A stretch of DNA of 64,000 nt from Closterium sp. Naga37s-1. Its lineage: Eukaryota > Streptophyta > Zygnematophyceae > Desmidiales > Closteriaceae. Within the stretch, counting starts at the first letter, position 1. Each line of letters starts with the position of its first letter. The notes under the pieces were generated by a model. That model was not told the DNA's origin. It searched no databases and worked only from the letters and a program-made list of their open reading frames with translations. The position numbers and the translations under genes were made by a program. This document shows positions 52,413-60,473 of the stretch, piece by piece. The stretch is from contig CANJKZ010001150.1 of NCBI GenBank assembly GCA_947471745.1, forward strand, positions 918,501-982,500, read 5' to 3'.

Positions 52413-53306
52413 AACCGCAAAAGCGCTCATTCTCCCTGTTTACCGCACTTTCCTGGTGGTTTGCCCTTTTTTTGCACGCTTCAAAAATGAAAGTTCCCAT
52501 TATCCCTTGTCTGTCCCCACCACCCTCCCTTCGCCTCCCCTGGCCCATGTGTTCTCTCCTCCTTTATGAAGATCGGTTTTGAGACGTCTCAAAACCAATC
52601 TTCATACACGTGGCTTTTCTCCCCTGGCCCATGTGTTCTCTCCTCCTTTTGTGCTTACCTCCCTTCTTCCCCTCCCCTCCCCCTCTCCCTGCGAGTGTCT
52701 CTCAGAGTTTCAATGCAGCAGCAGGGTCGTGGGACGTGATGAAGCTGTGTAAAAGAGTAGTGGATCTCTATTCTTTTGCTTCAACAAGCTTTAAACTCCT
52801 TTTCTTGTGCCTCTCCCCCCCCTCCCCTCCCTGTGAATGTCTTTCAGAGCTTCAATGCAGCAGCAGGGTCGTGGGACGTGAAGAAGCTCTGTAAACGAGC
52901 AGTGGATCTTCATCGGCAGTACCTTATACTGGTATGTGCTTATAACGAGGCAGGACCTTCCAGGCATTATTGTGCTGCAGATCGAGGCATTATCCTGGTA
53001 CCTTTGCGTCTCGTTTTGAGCATGTGTGATAGCATGTGTGGTTGCATGTGTGATTGCATCAAAATCGTGTGGGTGATGATGTTGCGAGCGTGTGTCGACC
53101 GCATGAGTGCACGTGTGCCTCGTATTGATACTAGTAGTATGCCCTGCATGTAAAAAAATCAGATCCGATGCTCCCAAGTCCGCCTTTCCCCCACCTACAC
53201 TGCATCCCTCCCCCATCCACCTTTCCTCCCCTTACTCTTCGCCCACTCTCCTCTCTCTCTCTTCCCACAGAAACTGGCTGCGCATGAGCTAGGCCGAACC
53301 CTCTGA
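43102..53306 (+). CDS. Plant-type RabGAP/TBC domain protein
   Basis: GTPase-activating protein for Rab GTPases, of the plant Gyp1/TBC superfamily. Exons: 43102-43215, 43783-43881, 44335-44438, 45320-45741, 46284-46372, 46929-47034, 48786-48883, 49399-49834, 50825-51858, 52848-52931 and 53271-53306; total 873 aa with every phase matching. N-terminus MSFFSRLIKGSRVSEDLD and SKFRPRVKKRLSTERWEA; TBC start RGGVEPSIRGEVWPFLLGLY; arginine finger in IGVDVQRADR (IxxDxxR); glutamine finger YCQGMSDLMSPF; then ADAFWCFERLLRP and RRELSFADSIYFWE. Exons 8-9 insert a long Ala/Ser-rich region before LDDVVD and SFNAAAGSWDVKKLCKRAVD. Most exons have extra tandem copies; the ones listed are those that splice in frame. 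Catalytic residues are intact. Confidence 0.85.
44470..44737 (+). repeat. Three tandem copies of the TBC exon 3 end, period 99 bp
   Basis: The segment FLLGLYSPNSTHEERDAMRE plus its donor (CGGCG|GTGAGG) starts at 44371 and repeats at 44470, 44569 and 44668, exactly 99 bp apart (33 codons). The copies have donors but no acceptors, so they look like alternative donor sites rather than exons. Confidence 0.85.
44890..45175 (+). repeat. Extra copies of the start of TBC exon 4
   Basis: A short decayed copy at about 44900-44950 (FYARLKQECDEVDPVV) and a longer one at about 45043-45172 with an AG acceptor, encoding NFYARLKQECNEVDPVVGSG to LPSYYH. The complete exon starts at 45320. The interval contains a CTG-type microsatellite (45180-45255). 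Confidence 0.8.
45957..46200 (+). repeat. Two truncated copies of TBC exon 5
   Basis: GVSNLMSPSI at 45957 (after TGCAG) and GMSDLMSPFIV at about 46164 precede the complete exon at 46284 (GMSDLMSPFIVTFPNNADAF). Neither truncated copy has a donor at the right place. Confidence 0.75.
46601..46855. repeat. TBC exon 6 copies separated by degenerate palindromes
   Basis: Direct repeats beginning CCTTGTCTTTCCCATGTGTT at 46601 and 46731 (period 130) carry copies of exon 6 (RSDFVGTSASI; SFLGTSASIGVQKEIDNLKN). Between them lies CTCAGGCGCCTCA (46684-46696), and after the second is TGAGGCGCCGCGCCTCA (46838-46854); both are variants of the palindrome family. The working exon 6 is at 46929-47034. Confidence 0.75.
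47104..48042. mobile_element. Non-autonomous hAT-superfamily element (939 bp)
   Basis: 12-bp perfect terminal inverted repeats TAGACATGGGCA (47104-47115) and TGCCCATGTCTA (48031-48042), flanked by an exact 8-bp target duplication CTCCCACA (47096-47103, 48043-48050). The 8-bp duplication and the TAG-TGGGCA type ends, followed by GAGTCGAG-rich subterminal repeats, are typical of hAT transposons. There is no transposase frame; the right third is a (CTCGA)n-type satellite (47765-48027). It sits in TBC intron 6 between exon 6 and its duplicated copies. Confidence 0.9.
48057..48338. repeat. Further TBC exon 6 copies around a GAGACGTCTC palindrome
   Basis: Copies at 48057-48112, 48199-48240 and 48271-48338 repeat the NLKNITRVL region. 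Direct repeats 48199-48236 and 48271-48308 flank the perfect palindrome TTGAGACGTCTCAA (48254-48267). None has the full exon; two end in GTA donors like the real one. Confidence 0.85.
48385..49027 (+). repeat. Multiple tandem copies of TBC exon 7
   Basis: Copies start near 48380, 48462, 48588 and 48690, before the complete exon (48786-48883), and again at about 48946-49026. Each contains CATGTTCTTCACAGTGCGCC or a close variant. Several have the acceptor GGCAG or TGCAG before ACGAGATAGGAGCG. Only the 48786 copy links acceptor, full coding segment and donor with a GGG insertion that keeps frame; the last copy (ELSFADSIYFWK) has a donor but no acceptor. Confidence 0.85.
49303..49334 (+). pseudogene. 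Short copy of TBC exon 8 start
   Basis: After CTCCAG, encodes LMWPWDYDVR, a diverged copy of MMWSWDYDARD at 49399. Confidence 0.6.
50036..50260 (+). repeat. 26-bp minisatellite in TBC intron 8
   Basis: About eight to nine copies of a unit containing ATGGAGCTGTGGGGCATTTT, with a few substitutions. It is followed by a 13-bp CACCCCATGCCAT repeat (about 50507-50595). Confidence 0.9.
50633..50719 (+). repeat. 5' copy of TBC exon 9
   Basis: After CCTGCAG, GTRSTAAAWASVEAAVTSGA and following residues repeat the beginning of exon 9 (50825). It runs into CAGACAGAATTTCTC without an obvious donor. Period about 192 bp. Confidence 0.8.
51995..52137 (+). repeat. Copy of the 3' end of TBC exon 9
   Basis: Encodes VPYVRREEQERMTTYCVLAI to DATGLDDVVN and has its own GTGAGT donor. 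Changes relative to 51738-51858 are mainly synonymous (F/Y and S/T conservative changes, D/N at the end). No acceptor is evident, so it could only be used by donor choice with retention of the 140-bp spacer. Confidence 0.75.
52352..52408 (+). repeat. (GT)n microsatellite
   Basis: About 28 uninterrupted GT units in TBC intron 9. Confidence 0.95.
52535..52649. repeat. 42-bp hairpin with GAGACGTCTC core between 31-bp direct repeats
   Basis: Inverted repeat 52565-52606 (one mismatch), core 52581-52590, arms TATGAAGATCGG / CCAATCTTCATA. It is bracketed by perfect direct repeats 52535-52565 and 52619-52649 (CTCCCCTGGCCCATGTGTTC at the start). It lies in TBC intron 9, 55 bp before a duplicated copy of exon 10 (52704-52779). 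Confidence 0.92.
52704..52779 (+). repeat. Copy of TBC exon 10
   Basis: SFNAAAGSWDVMKLCKRVVD after TCTCAG; closely matches the exon at 52848 but loses the RQYLIL end and donor. Confidence 0.8.
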
Positions 53307-53370
53307 TCTATCAACTCGCATTTCCCTCAATTGCCTCTGTCCCATCCCGTCTTCCCCTCCACCCACCCTC

Positions 53371-53395
53371 CTCTCTCTCTCTCTCTCTCCCCCTC

Positions 53396-53465
<70 letters not shown>

Positions 53466-53516
53466 CCTCCCTCCCTCCCTCCCTCCCTCCCTCCCTCCCT
53501 CCCTCCCTCCCTCCCT

Positions 53517-53613
<97 letters not shown>
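53371..53613. repeat. CT/CCCT microsatellite between two copies of the last TBC exon
   Basis: About 240 bp of CT repeats with a CCCT block at 53459-53524. The terminal exon (53271-53306, KLAAHELGRTL stop) is repeated at 53643-53678 with the same CCCACAG acceptor and the same 11-residue peptide. Confidence 0.95.
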
Positions 53614-53615
<2 letters not shown>

Positions 53616-53642
53616 CCCTCTCCTCTCTCTCTCTTCCCACAG

Positions 53643-53678
53643 AAACTGGCCGCGCATGAGCTAGGCCGAACCCTCTGA
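53643..53678 (+). repeat. Second copy of the terminal TBC exon
   Basis: Encodes the same KLAAHELGRTL plus TGA, with one synonymous difference (GCT/GCC). Either copy would give the same protein end. Confidence 0.85.
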
Positions 53679-54381
53679 TCTATCAACTCGCTCGTCCCAC
53701 AATCTCCTCCAGTTACTTGTAGCTTAGTCAAGCCGTAGAGCAATGGCGGCTGCAGCCACTGCCTATGGCTCAAATTTTGAGCATTTTTGTACACAATATA
53801 AATCTGAGTTGGTAGGAGCATGATTCTGGGTGCAATATTCTGGGAGCTTGATTCTGAGAAGGCCAAAGACCCAAGTGTGCCATGCGTACACTCCTAGTTT
53901 CTAGTTACCAGGTAGTGCTGTGCTCAAGTTACCAGAGCCAGGAGTTACAAAAAGGTTTGAGTGTAGATGTAGGGTTTAAACAAAACTTGGCTTGTTTTGC
54001 GTACAGCATGAGTTTCACAGCTCGTGCCAGCAGAGTGGGGCCACATTTATTCATCCAGCGAGCTGAACCATCATTACCACATCTTGAACCCTCGGCAGTT
54101 CTCAGCAGTTCTCACATGTTGAGCGGATTAGCACTCCTCAGCAGACCTCAGTGGAGCTCAGCAGTCCTCAGCGGTGCTCAGTGTTCCTCAGCGGTGTTCA
54201 GTGGTCCTCAGCGAAGTTCAGTGGTCTCAGCAGTGCTCAGTAGCAGACTAGCGGTGCTCAGCGGTCCTCGGCGGTTCTCAGCAGTTCTCGGCGGTGCTCA
54301 GCGGTCCTCAAAGGAGATGAGCAGGGCCAAGCGACGGTGCACCTGACAGCACACACGCGGTGAGAAAGAAGATTAAGAATT
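53679..54381. other. Intergenic region
   Basis: Between the TBC 3' end and the convergent DUF455 gene. About 54100-54310 is filled with imperfect 13-bp units of the CTCAGCGGTGCTCAG type. No gene seen. Confidence 0.5.
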
Positions 54382-57300
54382 TCAGACATCAAAAGAAAGC
54401 AGAATTGGAAACAAGACAAACTGGAAAAATAACTTCTTCTGAGATGACTCAAACGTCACAGCTAGACTGACCTCTGAGAGCTGCTTCAGGGAATGACTCT
54501 GCTGCTGCTTCAAGTCCTGTTTCACTTGAGGAGACAGCTTGTAAGGGGGATGCGACGAGGAGTTCTCTTTCTCAACACTCTCTAAAAGCTGTGGCTGAGG
54601 GGCCGATCGGTGATGGGACGATGAGGGCAAAGGCATGGCGTTTTGGGAGGCACCCAAAGGCGATGGGCGATTGGATGCCGATTCCGAAAGGGAAGGTGAG
54701 ACTGGAAGTGATAATGAGGTGGAGATCAGGGAGGATGAGGCAGAGGAGGAAGAGGAGGCAGAGGAGGCAGAGGAGGCAGAGGAGGCAGAGGAGGCAGAGG
54801 AGGCGGGGAACGGAGCTTCGAGAGAATCAGCTGGTGAGGAACGCGCTTCTTCTGATGTCGAAAGGGACGAGGTGGATGATGATGATGTGGCGCTGTCTGA
54901 TTGGAGGAGCCGTTCGCACCGTTGGATGTGGTCTTCGATGCGAGCTGCCTTCCTCTGCAGCTGATCTCGCATCTTTTCCCGGGCTGCCCGGTTCACCTGC
55001 CCGCTCATCAGCTTTCTCCATTTCTTGCCCACTTCTTGCTGCCCCGAGCGCCGTTTTTCCACCATCACTCCAGTTCCCTCCTTTACCCCTCCTACTACTC
55101 CAGATGAATCCAATGAAGGGCCATGAGCTGATGTGAGTGCAACAGGTGTGACTGAAGCAGGTGTGTCAGCAGCAGAGCTGGATGTGACTGTATTGAGTGG
55201 GGCAGCAGTGGCGGGTTGTTGGGGGTCGTACCAATGGCGTGGCAGGCCAGCAGAGGCACGAGCGGCATGGTTGAACGGCCCTTTCACGCCATTGGCACAC
55301 AGGGAGCGAATCACACCTGCTCAGAGATAAGGGGTTTGGGGGGAGAAGGATTGGAGTTAGGAGTCTCAGACATGCACACAATCAGGAATAGGGTATGGAC
55401 CGCTGGGGCAGGCCAGCAGTGGCACGAGCTGCATGGTTGAACGGCCCTTTCACGCCATCAGCGCACAGGGAGCGAATCACACCTGAAAAGTACAAGGGAC
55501 GAATGGAGAGGTAGGTATGAGAGTCTGAGAGGTGGGTACGGTACATGTGAAGAAGGTCCTAGCAGGGCCATAACAGGCCAGCAGTGGCACGAGCTGCATG
55601 GTTGAACGGCCCTTTCACGCCATCAGCGCACAGGGAGCGAATCACACCTGAAAAGTACAAGGGACGAATGGAGAGGTAGGTATGAGAGTCTGAGAGGTGG
55701 GTACGGTACATGTGAAGAAGGTCCTAGCAGGGCCATAACAGGCCAGCAGTGGCACGAGCTGCATGGTTGAACGGCCCTTTCACCCCATCAGCGCACAGGG
55801 ATCGGATCACAGCTGCACAGAGAAAGAGAGGAACGGAGTGGTGGGAGCATGTGAAGAGGGTCTAACCCAGAAGCCATTCTTCTTTTGGAAACAATCAGAA
55901 TACATGTAAAGTTTTGAGTCGACTCAAAACTAGAAAACCTGTAAAGGATGTATGCAGGTCCGTCCTCACACTGTGAATCCCACCCACCACACCCGCGTCC
56001 CTCCCTCCCTCCCCCTCCCCCACTCACTTGTGAAGGATATCTGTGGGTCCACACCCATGCACTCGCACACCTAGACAAACCACACCACCATGCGCTTGTA
56101 AGCTGTGAATCCCACCCACCACACCCGCGTCCCTCCCTCTCCCCCCCTCCCCCACTCACCTGTGAAGGACATCTGTGGGTCCACACCCATGCACTCGCGC
56201 ACCCAGACAAACCATGCCACCATGCGCTTGTAAGCTGTGAATTCCACCCACTCAACCCCTCCAGCAACACTCACTTGTGAACGACGTCTGTGGGTCAACC
56301 CCCATGCGCTCGCACACCCAGACAAACCATGCCACCCCGACTGCCACGTGTGCCACCTCCTCCTGTGCTATCTTGGCCACCACCGCGGCACTCCTGTTGT
56401 CTCCCAACCCCACCAGCCGCTCCACCAGCCGCGGCCCCGCGTCCAACCCCCTCGCCTCCTGCCAGAAGGGATGGAAGGAGGATGGAAACAATTTTAGCCG
56501 TCTTCTCTTTTGATTCCTCCTCTTTCAACCTCCTCCTGGGTTATCATTGCCACCACCGCTGCACTCCTGTTGTCTCCCAACCCCACCAGCCGCTCCACCA
56601 GCCGCGGCCCCACGTCCAACCCCCTCGCCTCCTGCCAGAAGGGATGCATGGAAGGAGGGTGAACGGAGGAGAGGGAACGTGATGAGGCTCTTTGTTAGAA
56701 GAGCGATAGAGAAAACTCGAAACCGACTTGAACTGCAAACGGACCTCCTCTTTCAACCTCCCTTCCTTCTTTCCGCCTCTCCTCCTCTCCTACATTCCTC
56801 CTCTCCTCCATTTTCCCCTCCCCTCTCCTCTCCTCACCGCTGCTGCTACCCCCCACCCCACGTGGTCAATCCACCAATCAACGACTTGTACAAGATAGTC
56901 TGTAAGTGCAACATCATTGGCCGGTACCAAGGACTTCACATGATGAATAATCCCTAGGTGCGTCGTGATTGGCCGGTGGTACCTGCACCATGGGAATGAC
57001 TGCCAGCCTGTCTTGCACATGATTGGCCGACTTCTCGCAGTCCCTCCAGAGCAGGTTGTGAGCTGGCATGTCACCGTAGCTGCAGGTGGGGATGAGATGG
57101 GGATAAGGGAAGAGTAGGGGGCGATACGGGAGAAAATGAGTTGGGGGAGAGATGGCGGAAAAATCAGTTGGGAGAGAGATGGGGGAAAAAATAATTGGCG
57201 GGGAGATGGGGGGGAGTTGGATAGTGGCAGAGACAACATGGGGAGAGTGTGGGGCCATGACATATAAGAGCGGCAAACAACTAGCCATGTGCGTCCCACA

Positions 57301-58941
57301 TCCCACCTGCACTGCATCCCACCTGCACCGCATCCCACCTGCACCGCATCCCACCTGCACCGCATCCCACCTGCACCGCATCCCACCTGAATCGCACCCC
57401 ACCTAAATCGCACCCCACCTGCATGCACCACATCCCACCTGTGCCCCATCTCTTCCAGTCGCTGCAGGCACCATGCCAGGTGTCTGCTCTCATCATCTGC
57501 CACGTGTACAAAGTCCAAAAAGAACTGACGTGGAAGCTTCCACGATTGCTCCAAGCTCTCCCTTCTCCCCTCCTCCTCCCCCTCTCCCTCTTCTCGTCCC
57601 CGCTCTTCGTCCCCCCTCTCCCCCTGCTCCAACCCCCCTCGACCCACTTCCTCCCCCCACTCCCCCTCCGCCCCTTGAGCGGAGAATCTGACAACAGTGT
57701 CCCATGCCAGGTCGATGGCGTTCAATTCCACGTGGGCTAGGTTGTGCAGCATGTGCGCTGGCCAGGGTAACGGGGAGGAGGGGCCAGGCTTGGGGATTGC
57801 CCGCGGGTGAACCTGAGGAGTGGTGGGGAGGGTCGTGAGGGGTGGGGAGGGGTGGGGGAAAGTGGGGAAAGGAAAGGTATGGGGTTGGGTGGGGACTGGG
57901 ATGGGAAGAGTGGCGGAAGGGGAGGGGGAGCGCGGGGCAGGGGATGAGGAAGGGAATGCAGAAAGCTGGCCTCCCCAAGGCTCATCCCCCCATCGCATTC
58001 TTCCCCGTCCCGATCTCAACCCCGCCGCCCCTCATTCGCTTTCTCCCCTCTCCCCCTCTCTCCCACTTCCCCCCCCCTTCGCTCCCGCCAACCCCGCCTT
58101 CCCCCCACCTTACCAGCTCTGGCCGCGCCGGCCGCGCGGGTTTCGGAGGGGCAGTCGCCACGCCAACCGCCGCCGCCGCCGCCTCCGCCGCCTGACTGCC
58201 TACCGCAGCCGACTCGTCTGCGGCCGCCGCGCCGCTGGCGAGCAAGCGGTGCGCGGCGTGGGTGACGGCGATCTTAACGCGCGGGTCGGGCGACTCGAGC
58301 ACCATTCGGCCGCACTCCGCCAGCGTGGCAGGCAACGCGATCCGATCCCACCCAACCGTCACACCGCCGCCGCGGGCTTTAATCGCCTCATTGCTTCCGG
58401 AGTTTTCCGCGCCGCGCGGGGAATCAGAGGAATTGTCAGAGGCGGTTGGGGGTTCGCATGAACCCTTGGGTCCCCAGAACGTGTCTGTGCGGATCGCTGC
58501 GCTTCGCCATGCTCCCAGACCCACCCATTCCCGCGGCTCATTGAGAACCGTCCGATCGTTCTTTTCATGCTCATGTGCTGGACGATCAACGGTGGATGTG
58601 TCACGGTTCCGCTGCGCAGCTCGCTCATGCTGCTGGATCTTCTCAGGATGTTCAGACAGGGTCTTTCCGTTTCCACTGTGTGTCCTGGTTAGTGACCTAT
58701 CTCTCTTACGGAATTGAAGGTCGCGGGAAATGTGACTCTCGCTTATTGGCGAAAATGACACTATTATGGGCCGTGAATGACCGGAGACTACGCTACTATT
58801 ATTTGAACAAAAGTTGCGGTGGCAAGGACGCCTCGACGCGACCGTTGCGAGCGGTCGTGTGAGCTTGACGCTGACGTGGCGAACGACGGAGAGCAGACAC
58901 GTCGGACATGTGATACGAAAGGGGACGAAATGGAGGGCCAT
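54382..58941 (-). CDS. DUF455 ferritin-like domain protein
   Basis: Exons (high to low): 58941-58114, 57812-57439, 57079-56983, 56458-56275, 55316-54382; phases match, about 805 aa. The N-terminus (MALHFVPFRITCPTCLLS, Arg/Ser-rich) looks like an organelle transit peptide; an upstream in-frame ATG at 59103 is an alternative. The core is the DUF455 fold of the ferritin-like superfamily with likely metal ligands: AHVELNAIDLAWD, DDESRHLAWC (ExxH), GDMPAHNLLWRDCEKSA, EARGLDAGPRLVERL, QEEVAHVAVGVAWF (ExxH). A Glu-rich segment interrupts exon 2. Exon 5 carries VIRSLCANGVKGPFNHAARA, a basic coiled region and Ser-rich stretches; its stop may lie beyond a GAG|GTCAGT donor-like site near 54470. Reaction unknown; a di-iron oxidase-like role is a family-level inference. 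Confidence 0.78.
55405..55830 (-). repeat. Three extra copies of DUF455 exon 5 start, period about 165 bp
   Basis: Segments matching the start of exon 5 (VIRSLCADGVKGPFNHAARA) occur at about 55410-55484, 55575-55650 and 55740-55815, in addition to the used one ending at 55316. The two middle copies share long identical flanks. Each has an acceptor-like CAG or GAAAAGT-CAG context; only the 55316 copy continues to the C-terminus. Confidence 0.85.
55897..55946. repeat. Palindrome AGTTTTGAGTCGACTCAAAACT between 15-bp direct repeats
   Basis: Perfect 22-bp palindrome at 55910-55931 with core GAGTCGACTC (55916-55925). Flanking repeats 55897-55911 and 55932-55946 match at 13 of 15 bases. In DUF455 intron 4. 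Confidence 0.85.
56030..56250 (-). repeat. Two copies of the DUF455 exon 4 end
   Basis: At about 56158-56240 and 56030-56106 the minus strand repeats AWFVWVRECMGVDPQMSFT and a more diverged version with a stop-like change (VWFV then TAG), each followed by a GTGAGTG donor. The used exon end is at 56275. Confidence 0.8.
57297..57438 (-). repeat. 15-bp minisatellite repeating the DUF455 exon 2 donor
   Basis: About eight units of GTGGGATGCGGTGCA on the gene strand, adjoining the donor CACAG|GTGGGATG at 57439. Each unit repeats CAG|GTGGGAT, giving many equivalent donors 15 bp (5 codons) apart. Confidence 0.85.
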
Positions 58942-59134
58942 TTGGAGATGTATGCGAGGGAGAGAGAGGTGGACCCGTAAAATGCAGCGTGACTGATCAC
59001 TCCTGGAAAGTGAAAACCTCGTAACGGGAGGAACCGAAACAACACATAAAAACTTCCTACAGAGTAACCAGGCATAGAATCGAGCAGCTAGCAAGCCTTT
59101 CAAAATTGCAAAATCTCAATGAACACCTAGTCAT

Positions 59135-60084
59135 TCAAAGAGTCCCACACCCAGCAGCAAGCAGCACAGCCACAGCAGCACACCTTGACTCATCCGCTGC
59201 ACACCATGCACTCTGAATCAGCAGCCTGGCAGCTCCTTTCCAGTCATGTCTCATCAGTGTCTTGACAATGGTATCCAGCCACGCGCTTCTATCTGCATCC
59301 AGGTGCATGCTGGTGAGCAGAATGTCAACAAGACCCTTCTGAACGTCACAGCAGAATCTGCTAGTGTCAATGGCAAAATGTGATGTCAATTTCGTTGCTA
59401 GAAGCCTCCTAACGCTGATCTCCAGCAGCTGGCTGATCTGAGGGCCTGACAGGCACTCAGAACCAGAATAAACCTGCAAGCAACATCGACCATTGAGACG
59501 ACTCTCTGGTAGCAAAAGTTGGCTTGAAATAGCTAAAAGTACATGACAAGGAGCATCTTCAATGGACGGTCTTCAATTACCTCTTGAACATCAGCACGAA
59601 TTTGGCTGAAATCGGACAGGACAACAGCTGGATCCTGATCCAAGTTGTACCCAGCACCGACAGCACGGTAGCCAGCAGTGCTGTCGTAAGCGCACGGGTG
59701 CCAGCCTTCAGTTCTCGACAGGTACTGAGCCGTGCTTCTAAGGCACTTCGGCTCGGCGCCGTTGGCAGCGGGCCTTGCCTCTTGCACTTGAGTCGATATT
59801 ATGTTCAACCCGCCTCTATACCTGAACACGCCAGCTTGATTGCGTAACCTGGTCTCAGCATCTGAGATGCTCGTTCCAGTAATTCCTGAGACGTCATCTT
59901 TAAAGATGAGAAGACCATGACGGGTTTCCGGGGGTTGGACCTCGTAAAATTCATCTCCGCCATTTATTTGATCTTGGGCGACATCCGCAGCGAACACTGG
60001 ATTCTGAGCAAGGAACACGCTCCAGAGAACAAATGGCATGAAACAGCAAATCGACATCCTTGCGGCATTAAAATTGAAAAACAA
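59135..60084 (-). CDS. Secreted lysozyme-like (GH24/T4-type) protein, tentative
   Basis: Two exons, 60084-59581 and 59473-59135, phase 0, 280 aa. It begins with a hydrophobic signal peptide; a second Met gives MSICCFMPFVLWSVFLAQNP then VFAADVA. The region EGWHPCAYDSTAGYRAVGAG followed by YNLD resembles the active-site strand pair of phage T4-type lysozymes (E...YxDTxGYxTIGIGHLL). The Glu is kept; the Asp is one residue earlier and the Thr is replaced by Ala. Exon 2 has a helical body with LSGPQISQLLEISVRRLL and SAWLDTIVKTLMRHDWKGAA, as in the C-lobe of that fold, plus several Cys (disulphides, secretion). If correct, it would cleave or bind bacterial peptidoglycan outside the cell. The assignment rests on motif resemblance only. 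Confidence 0.5.
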
Positions 60085-60395
60085 AAACTCTTCCAGGAAG
60101 AGTCACGAGCTATCATGTGACAACCTTCGCCGCAGAATGGATAATGGTCAGTCCCGCAGGAGGACGTACCTGTTGCGAGACGAGTTCATGTGGTTTCGAG
60201 GTCCATCATTGGGAAGTTCGTAGAAGAATGTGGTTTCCAAGCCTCCATTCGGATATCTCGAGGTAAGTGGAGCCATGGCGGACAAATTACACAGATATCG
60301 AATGAGACGCATGCAGCAACTTGCACATTTGAAAGGGGAATGCAAGTAGATTTAAAAACCATTTTTAACAAACTAACTTCGTGCATATGTGACAC
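60085..60395. other. Intergenic region
   Basis: No gene seen between the lysozyme-like gene and the tRNA. Confidence 0.4.
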
Positions 60396-60473
60396 GTGCC
60401 AGTGGTCTAGTGGTAGAATAGCACCCTGCCATGCAGCTCGGTGCAGACCCGGGTTCGATTCCCGGCTGGCACA
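60396..60473 (+). tRNA. tRNA-Gly (anticodon GCC) with a 7-nt intron
   Basis: Acceptor stem GTGCCAG/CTGGCAC with discriminator A; D arm with A box TGGTCTAGTGG; T arm with B box GGTTCGATTCC and stem CCGGG/CCCGG. The anticodon stem GCACC/GGTGC encloses CTGCCATGCAGCTC, 14 nt instead of 7. Placing the intron at the canonical 37/38 position gives TGCAGCT at 60432-60438 and anticodon GCC at 60428-60430; without it the tRNA is the standard 71 nt. A TTTT terminator follows at 60478-60481. Confidence 0.95.

Noticed and set aside
53289..53866. Arg/Glu-rich open frames over the CT microsatellite
   Set aside because: Simple repeat translation; no supporting gene structure.
3791..55931. Palindromes as cloning or linker artefacts (AatII, SalI and NarI-type sites)
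   Set aside because: The core differs between loci in a paired way, is flanked by genomic direct repeats, and the arms beyond the restriction site are conserved (TTTTGAG/CTCAAAA) or extended up to 46 bp; one linker could not give this. Raw-read checking is still worthwhile.
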